A DNA stretch of 64,000 nucleotides, taken from Hippophae tibetana. Taxonomy: Eukaryota > Streptophyta > Magnoliopsida > Rosales > Elaeagnaceae. Shown here in pieces: positions 25,001 to 34,000 of the stretch. The stretch spans positions 310,001-374,000 of the forward strand of contig CM072806.1 in NCBI GenBank assembly GCA_037013495.1. Reading direction: 5' to 3'. Every line of letters begins with the position of its first letter. The first letter of the stretch is position 1. A program made the position numbers and the translations under genes. The notes beneath the pieces are model-generated. The model searched no databases. It had not been told where the DNA came from and saw nothing but the letters and a program-made list of their open reading frames with translations.

Positions 25001-28000
25001 GGGCCCTTGTCTGCAGTTGCAGCTGGGTGAACCATAGCTGGTCCAACTTTCATCCAAAATCCAATCCAATTATCCAAAACTCAAAGTACTACTTTGTTGT
25101 GGTGCCTTTAGACCGATCCGAGAAACTTTCATTTAAAAACCATCAATTCAGTAATTTTTTTTAATTTTTTTTTTGTTGGTGTGTAATCTTCTTCATAATT
25201 GCAATCTTTCCCACATTCCGTTTCGTCGGAAACTAGAAGAATCTCCATGATTTTTGGTTCTATTGATTGATCCGTGATCTTGGTTTCTTTTTCTCTGTTC
25301 TGAATTATTGGAGGGCAGTAATCGGTTTTTAGCGGAAAAATGAGTGGAGCAGTGCTTGTGGCTGTTGCAGCAGCTGTTAGTAACCTTTTGCAGGGATGGG
25401 ATAATGCTACTATAGCAGGGGCACTTTTGTATATAAAGAGGGAGTTAAAATTAAAATCTCAGCGTACTCTGGAAGGGCTAATTGTAGCTATGTCACTTAT
25501 TGGAGCGACTGTGATTACAACATGCTCAGGAACCATATCGGACTGGCTGGGTCGTCGTCCCATGCTCATTATTTCATCTTGCTTTTACATGCTTAGTGGT
25601 ATTGTGATGTTCTGGTCTCCCAATGTGTATATTCTGCTATTGGCAAGGCTTTTAGATGGATTCGGAATTGGTCTGGCAGTTACTTTGGTCCCTCTTTACA
25701 TATCTGAAACTGCCCCATCTGAAATAAGAGGATTATTAAATACACTTCCACAGTTCGGTGGCTGTGTAGGAATGTTTCTCTCTTATTGTATGGTTTTTGG
25801 GATGTCTTTGACTGAGAGCCCAAATTGGAGGTTAATGCTTGGTGTTCTTTCCATTCCCTCTGTTATATATTTTGTATTGACTGTATTTTTCTTGCCTGAG
25901 TCTCCACGATGGCTTGTGAGTAAGGGCCGGATGGTTGAGGCCAAAAAAAGTCTTACAGAGGCTGCGTGGCACTGAGGATGTTGCAGGTGAGATGGCTTTA
26001 CTGGTTGAGGGTCTTGGAGTAGGGGGTGAAACCACTTTAGAGGAGTATATTATCAGCCCAGCTGATGAAGCTACTGATGAGCATGATCCATCTATTGAAA
26101 AGGATCAAATTAAGTTATATGGTTCTGAGCAAGGTCTCTCCTGGGTTGCCAGACCTGTCACTGGACAGAGTAATCTTGGTCTTGTGTCTCAACATGGAAG
26201 CATGGCTCACCAGAGTGGACTCATTGATCCTCTTGTTACGCTCTTTGGAAGTTTTCATGAGAAAATACCGCAATCAGGAAGCATGCGAAGCACACTCTTC
26301 CCAAACTTTGGCAGCATGTTCAGTGTGGGAGGTAATCAACCAAGACATGAAGAGTGGGATGATGAGAACCCTGATGGAGAAGGTGATGATTATGCATCAG
26401 AGTTAGCTGGTGATGATTATGATGACAATTTGCAAAGTCCGTTGATATCGCGACAAACAACAAGTATGGACAAGGAATTGGGACCACCTATGCATGGCAG
26501 TCTTTCCAGCATTAGACAAAGCAGTATAGTGCAAGGAAGTGCTGGAGAACCAACTGGCAGCACCGAGATTGGTGGAGGTTGGCAGCTGGCATGGAAATGG
26601 ACAGAGAGAGAAGGTGCAGATGAAAAAAAAGAAGGGGGTTTTAAAAGAATATATTTGCACCAAGAGGGTGTTTCTGGATCTCATCGAGGGTCTTTAGTTT
26701 CTCTTCCTGGTGGTGATGTCCCACCTGAGAGCGAGTTCATCCAGGCTGCAGCCCTAGTTAGTCAACCTGCTCTTTATTCAAAGGAACTTCTTAATCAGTA
26801 CCAAGTTGGACCAGCTATGGTTCACCCAGCTGCAACTGCAGACAAGGGGCCTAGTTGGAGATCTCTTATTGGGTTGAGTTAGGCCTTTGGCTTATATAAC
26901 ATGGTATCAAAGCTAGGCCCTGAGTTCATCGTGGTTTGTGGCCTTCGTTGCCCCTGTCCGATGTGAGGGGGGGTGTTGAAGGATTGTATTGTCCCACATC
27001 GACTAGGCGTTCGGCTGTAGTGCAGTTTATAAGTGTGGGCAATCCTTAACTCAATGAGATCTTATTGGGTTGAGTTAGGCCTTGGGCTTATATAACAAAA
27101 ACCAATATTCAAAAGATTGAAAAAAGACTACTAGAGCTGCTCCTATATCAGCCCATACACGCACTAATGTTAACAGAGAATAACAAACCAATGCCAACTC
27201 AACACTACATGACAAAATAGGCTAACAAACTAAAACAGCTTATTATTTAGGGAAACAACAAGAAATTAAAGTAAATGGCAATTTGAGTAAATAAAAAGTA
27301 ATTAAAATAGAGCATTTAGGCCTTCATTGGTAGTTTGGTACTGCTCCTGCATCAAAGCCTCCCTCTTCAAAAGAATTCGACTCTGAATTTAGGAGAAGAG
27401 TAACAGCACCTTCAGTAGGATGATCAGTGTGACTGTCTGAAACATTGAAAGTAGAGGAGATACTGAAGTTCAATAATGTAGGAATTGGGGTTGATCTTCT
27501 TTTGAATTTTGAAGGGACTGTAATTGAGTGGTTGCAACTTATGGCATTGTCCAGATGGAAGCCTTTGTTTGTTAAGATGAATCATGACCAATTCCCTCAC
27601 CTCTAACTCTGTGTCTTCTATGTTTGTCGACACGCTCCTTATACTTTGAATTCATGGTTTCTATATGAACCCTGATTTCATCATGAAGTTTTTGATAGTC
27701 TCTAGCCCAAGAGATTGCAAGCTTACTTTAGGGATTGGGAACAGACATTAAGTCAATAACAAGGTTTGATACCTTTTATACACAACAGAGAAGGGAGACA
27801 GTCTTGTAGTTCTGTTAGGGATGCTGTAAATTCCACTTTTGGTAGCATACTGTCCCAATGCTTAGGTTTCTCATGAGCCAGACACCTAAGCATGCTGCCT
27901 ATAGTTCTATTAATGACTTTAGTCTGACCATCAGCACTAACAAAATTGAGACTAGTGTCAATGGCTTCCACAACTCTTTCCAAAAAGGCCCATGAAATTA

Positions 28001-31000
28001 ACACTTCTTTCAGATATTATAGTTTTGGGTACCTCGTGCAATTTCACTATCCATACTCAGCTCTTCCCAAATTGTTTGGGGTACTGGTAAGGGCATGTAG
28101 AGTCCTATATTTTTTTTACCTCCGTTTGCCAATTGACCGATTGGACATTTTTGAATATTCATAGTAACCTCCTTTTTCATGTGTGACCAATAGTATCTTT
28201 CCTCCATCATGGAGATGGTTGTCTAGGCCTGCATGTGTTACTAAACCACCAGCATGTAGTTCATGGAACAAATGATCCTTAAGAGATGATTTTGGGATAC
28301 AAAATCTATTCCCAAGAAAAAGATAGATAAACATCCAAATGTAGAATTGTCCAGTAGATTCTCTGTTTAAACACTTTCCCAAAGAACAACAAAATCCTCA
28401 TCACACAAAGTAGGCAAAAATTGTCAAAACTAACTACTTCGTTTGAAAGTATGACCAATAGTGTATGCCTCCTACTTAAAAGAATTTGCTACCCTGTTTT
28501 GTTGCCCAGTCTTATGTTTGAAGACAAAGTTGAACTTTTGTGAATCGATAATCCACCTAGCATGCATTCGATAAATGTTTCTTTGAGATTTAAGCCATTC
28601 TAAAGTTTGTTGATTGTTGTGTAACACGAACTCCTTTTGAATAATGTAGTATTCCTAATGTTGTAGAGCCCTTAAAATAGCAAAAAAATTATTGGTCATA
28701 TGTAGACCACTTACGGCAAGCTGTGCTTAATTTCTCACTAAAGTATTTTATGGGTCTACCAATTTGTGATAGTATTGCTCCAATACCCACCATAAAAGCA
28801 TCTGTCTTTACTTCAAAAACCTTGTCAAAATCAAGTAGAGCCAATACAGGTGTTGTGCAAAGTTTTTGCTTGATTGATTGAAAACTTTGATCCTGTTTCT
28901 CTGCCCAAAAATACTATCCCCTTGACAGACAATTAGTAATATAATTTATAATGAAACTAAAACCCTTGACAATTCTTCTGTAGAAAGTGGTTAGTCCATG
29001 GAAGCTCCTTACATCATGTATTGTTTTTGGAGTAGGCCAAATTTGGATAGCAAAAACTTTCTTCTCATCAACAATAACCCTTTCAATTCCAATCTTAAAT
29101 CCAACGAATAGTAACTGGTTTGTGAAGAATTTTCACTTTTTAAAACTCAAGGAAAGTTTGTTATCCCTCAAGGACTGAAACACATTTTTGAGATATTCTA
29201 GATGTTCTACTTTGCTCTTGCTATAGACAAATATGTCATTACAAAATACCACTACATACTTTCCGTTAAAGGCTTTGAGGACTTCGTTCATAAGCCTCAT
29301 AAATGTACCAGGTGCATTGTAAAGCCCAAAGGGCATCACTAGCCATTTTTTTTAATGTTGTCTTCCATCAGTCCCTAGGCCATATCCTTATTTGGTCCAT
29401 TTCTGAGATATAATCTTGAAAAGATTTCAGATCCTTGTAGTTTATCAAGCATGTCTTCAAGTCCAGGGATTAGGAACCTATACTTCATATTAATCTTATT
29501 TATAGCCATACAATCCACATACATGCGCATGAAGCCATTCTTTTTGGAACTAAAACGGTTGACACAACACATAGACTCTTGCTCTCTTGCAGTAACTTCT
29601 CTTCAAGCAAGTCTTCAACTATTTCTTGAAGTATTATGTGCTCTATAGGACACATTCGATGATGATTTAAATTGGGAAGATTTAACCCGAGTACAAAATC
29701 AATGTGATGCTAAAGATCTCTCATGGGATATAGTGCATTTGGTAATTCAAATGGTGAAAAATCTGTATACTCAATCAATAAAGGTTGCACCTCTGGAGGA
29801 AAATCCACATTACTTGGGTGGTGTTCTTTACATAAAAGAACCAAAACAACTTGATTGCACATAATCTCACTGTCAAAGTCCTTTGAGTTGGAATTTAATA
29901 AGCACCTTTTGCTTCACTTCCTTCTTATCAATAGCTTGATCATAATCATTTGTAGGAAGAAAAGCAATTTTCTTGCCTTTCCACTTGAAGGCATATACAT
30001 TATGTTTTCCTTTATGGATGGCATCCATATCATATTACCATGATTTTCTCAGAAGTAATTGACATGCCTCCATATCCACCACATCACACTCAAGTTCATC
30101 ATAACAGAATTTTCAAATGGAGATTGGTTACAGATGGTGTGTACCTAAACTTCATTTCCTCTTTTTATCCACCCAATTTTACAAGGATTGGGATGTTTGC
30201 TAGCTTCCAACCCAAGTGTTTTTACTTGGGTGCTTGAGAAATAATGTTTTATGTACTTCCATTGTCAATAATGACATCATACACTTTTTGGCGCACAATG
30301 CACTTGGTCTTAAACAAGGTATGCCTTTGAGAAATATCAAGAAGTTTAGGTAACAGTAATACCTTTTGCACAACATTAGTCAGAGCCCTCTCAACCTCAT
30401 CTCCAATCACTAACTCAACATCTTCTATTTCTAGAACAGTAGGGTCACATTTATCCTCTGATGCCCCAAAATCTTCCACCAAATTAGCTAACCTACATTA
30501 AGGGCATTCATTTGAAAGATGCCCAGGCTGTACGCACCTAAAGCACTTTATAAGTTGGTTCTTAACTTGAGGAATTGGTTGTTTATTGGCTATTGGTGGT
30601 GTGAAATGAGTATTCTCATGGGATGTTTTATGGGGAAATGGTAAAACAGATGGTTTTGGTTTTTCTGGGGGAGGTCATGGTTTTGGTTTTTCCGGGGGAG
30701 GTCATGGTTTTGGATCTCAATAGTTGGTTTCAATTTTGAGTGTCATGTTGTTAGCATAAGTAACTGTCCAAACAGTTTAATTGTGTTCTACCCTCTCTCT
30801 AATTGGGAAAATTAATCCTTGAACATATCTTAACACCTTTTGTGATTCTCGTTCCCATATATTCACCCTGATTCAAGCTTTTTCGTAGGAGAGGGTTTTA
30901 AATATGTAGGGGGTGGTAGAATATCTTCCTATCTCTTAGTATATGTATTTTATGTATTAATTTTTTTAGTTTTTAGTAATTTATTCTTTCTTTTTTTGAT

Positions 31001-34000
31001 TCCATCACTTTGACATGTAAAAAAAAATATTGTGACATTTCATTTCTTACAGCGTTTTCAAATCAATTGTTTTTTATATACCGTAATGGCCGATTCCATC
31101 GTTTATAGTCAAAAAGAATAGTCACAAGAGGTTTCTTCATTGTATTCATTGACTGCTTTGTTTCCTTGATGACATTGGTGGTAGCATCGGTATAGATTTT
31201 GGTTATGATATGCGGGAAGGAATTGTTGAATCATTAATTGTTTCATTCATACCCAAGTCATAACAAGGGGTTTGTATATTGGCTTCTCTCATTCTGCAAA
31301 TGGTCCCACCAAGAAAAAGCTCCTCCTCTGAGCTTGTATGCCAAGAGTTTAACTTTTTTGTTTTCGAGCATCCCGATAAAGTCGAAAAATTTATCGACAA
31401 AATTTATACAGTCCATAAAGTTCTCCATAAGAGCATGTCCAGTGAAATAGGGTAAGTCAATATTGGGTTAGTAATCTTTCCTATCATTGGAAAGAAAAAT
31501 AGTAGGCTAGCTAAAATGAAAACGATGTTCAACTGGGCGTGGTTCATCATAACGTGACTCTTCATAACATGGTTCATCAGAGCAAAACTCATAGGATGGC
31601 CATTCGGGCATGTTGAATACACCACGAATCTGGGCAGTGCAAGCAGACAGGGTGACTTCATCATCAAAGTCGACTAGATCTAGGTAATTCATTGGTGGAT
31701 GATGAAGTCATGGAGGAAGCTCCATGGGTGATGAGCTACGAAATGGAATTTTTGTATTTCGCACAGGATATTCCATGGGTGGAGGAAACAAACTGTTGTT
31801 GGGTGTTTTTCCTTGCTGTCTCAAATTTAGTTGCACATTGTGGAATTGCTGGGTAATTTGTTGGAGAGAACTGTGAAGGTTTGGTGACACTTCAACAATC
31901 ATTTTGTCACCCACCGCAACCCAGAGGTCCTTAGCTTTGTGAGTGTCTTTGCCAGGTCAGTGACTTCCATCACCGTGACTGGTCATCGAAGTGAAGGTTA
32001 GCCTATGGATTTGATACCAATTTCTGATGCAAGGAGGAGGTGACAAGATATGAGCCAAACCAACTTCAGAAGTGAAAAAAAACACTAAGATTGTTCTTCT
32101 ATTCATTAATCAAAAAAGAAATTCTCTGAGAAAATTGTTATACAAGGAAAGCCAATATTCAAAAGATGAAAAAGGAGTACTAGAGCTGCTCCTATAGCAA
32201 CCCACAAACACATTAATGTTGGTGGAGGATAACAAATCAATGCCAACTCATCACTACATGACAAAATAGGCTAACAAACTAAAACTGCTCATCATTTGGG
32301 TAAATAACAAGTAATTAAAGTAAACGGCAGTTTGAGTAAATAAACTGTAATTAAAATAGAGCATTTAGGCCTTCACTGGTGATGGTCCTGCATCAAGATA
32401 ATTCTACATAAAATGCTCATAGCTCCACGGTTAGGTAAAAGAGCCAGAACATCCGTTTGTGAAATAGCATCTTTCACAAATGAACAACATCCAACAATAC
32501 AAGTATTTTTTTTTTTCCTTTTCTTTTCATAAGAAAAGACAAATCTTTTTCAAGGACAACCACTGGAGTAAAAAAAGTTGACAAGCTGCTACAGTTATTT
32601 CAACAATACAATTCCCTTTTAGCAAAACCAACTTCTATAACCCAATTTGTAGCCAAAAAAACGGCATAACCCAATAAAAAACAGGGTTCCAGTGCAAGAT
32701 GCTCACAGAAATTGAGACCGGAATATAAAACATGTGATTGATAGCAAAACTAAAATCAAATTCTAAATTAACCTAAAACAATGAATAAAGAAAACTTAGC
32801 CTTCACCCAAAAGTTAAAAAAATATCAGTTCTGTCTTTCCCTCGGAAACCATGACATCTGCGAAAACATTATTTACAAAAATGAACAACAAAGAAAAAGA
32901 CAATGATTAGAGTTTAGATATAATAATCACTATGCCATATTGTTTTTCCTTTGAAAAAAATATTGAAATTTTTGATATAGGATCTCCTGATAGGCCTTAA
33001 AGTTAACAAACAACTTCTCAGCTTGATTGCATCAGTACAATTTTAAAAGGTCTACAGTAAATTAAAAAAATTGAAGTCAGCTCAGAGATTTAGCTCATCG
33101 AAAAAAGAAATAGCATATAGAACAGGGTTTAATAAACCGAAATATGATGCACAACTAGAGCTTCCAATGCAGAATCCTCACTTTCAATACCAAATATGTG
33201 GAACAGAATCAAGTATTGTTTTGCACATTCAAAAACCTAAAAAGTAATAAGAGAAAGAAACAGAGACAAATTGGAATGTCTATCTTTCAGTATCCAGATC
33301 CCATGAAAGCATGCATCTAAACAACTATGTTACATAGACTTAAGATACTGAAAGTCGTAAATTTTTTTATACATATCTAGGTGTTGAACACACCTATTTT
33401 ACAATTTTTTTGAAATTTACACCAACTTGAAGTATCCATGTCCATGTCATGTCGATTGGACACAGGTACTTCATGAAAAATAAAGAATCTAAGTAACATA
33501 GCTAAACAATACCCAATCATCACATATTTAGATTTCAAACCCACCTTAGCTCTCCAATCTCTCTCTAGATAGAAATCTTCAAAACTAAACCTTCCCTCAA
33601 CCCTAGTCGAACAGATATACCTTTTTTCTTTTAAATAGAAAACATTATATTATATTAAAATAATAATAATAACAAAGGTACTAATGCAAGAGTAATTGAT
33701 TACTTACAAAAAGAAGCACCAAAATATATCAAAAATAGCTATATGCCCTATTAAAAGCTCCAAAACCTAACTAAGATATACAAGCTCCTCACTTATAACT
33801 TATTAGAAATTGACAATAATATTTCAATTCTTTAGAAACTAACACCCAAGACGACGATAAAAATTCAATTTTCTACCACAAAAAATTGCTATCACAAAAA
33901 ATTCTCTTAATCCTCTCCATTCATAAGATCCAAATAGTTGCTGCCATCCCGCAGCTCTCTGGACAGATATACAGCAATGTGGACTTCCTAAATCCTCTAA

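Larger units (their letters stand above)
24891..27097 (+). mobile_element. TRIM retrotransposon carrying a captured sugar-transporter mRNA
   Basis: The element starts TGTTGAAGGATTG and ends CTTATATAACA, flanked by a perfect AAAAC duplication (24886-24890 and 27098-27102). A 114-bp LTR copy (24891-25004, lacking its last bases) is followed by 1.86 kb of foreign sequence. Then come an LTR tail (26858-26901), an initiator-Met PBS (26902-26914), a short internal region, a polypurine tract (GTGAGGGGGGG, 26963-26973) and a full 124-bp LTR (26974-27097). Short LTRs with only a PBS and PPT between them define TRIMs. The shared part of the two LTRs differs at 2 of 114 positions, so this insertion is much younger than its host Gypsy. 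Confidence 0.92.
24762..27354 (-). repeat. Gypsy-1 3' LTR, split by the TRIM
   Basis: Starts TGACGAAGG and ends TCCTGCATCA in plus orientation. After removing the TRIM and one AAAAC copy, about 381 bp remain and align with the 371-bp right LTR. The sequence AAGGAAA(A/G)CCAATATTCAAAAGAT across the TRIM site is intact in the right LTR, which serves as a natural empty site. Confidence 0.9.
24762..32395 (-). mobile_element. Complete but decayed Ty3/Gypsy retrotransposon in SPPL intron 1 (Gypsy-1)
   Basis: Two LTRs (24762-27354 including a nested TRIM, and 32025-32395) bound a 4.7-kb internal region. The element is flanked by a perfect 5-bp target duplication, AGATA, at 24757-24761 and 32396-32400. 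A PBS of the initiator-Met type (TGGTATCAAATCC) sits inside the right LTR, and a polypurine tract (GAAGAGGGAGGC) sits inside the left one. Minus-strand gag, zinc knuckle, protease, RT, RNase H and integrase blocks follow in Ty3 order but are heavily broken. Its transcription direction is the same as SPPL. The LTRs differ visibly, so the insertion is old. Confidence 0.93.

Noticed and set aside
26065..26406. 113-codon frame inside the TST copy
   Set aside because: Alternative-frame shadow of the transporter central loop.
26902..26914. tRNA-like TGGTATCAAAGCT (also at 49070 and 32007)
   Set aside because: Only the short primer-binding complement of a tRNA 3' end, not a tRNA gene; no cloverleaf around it.
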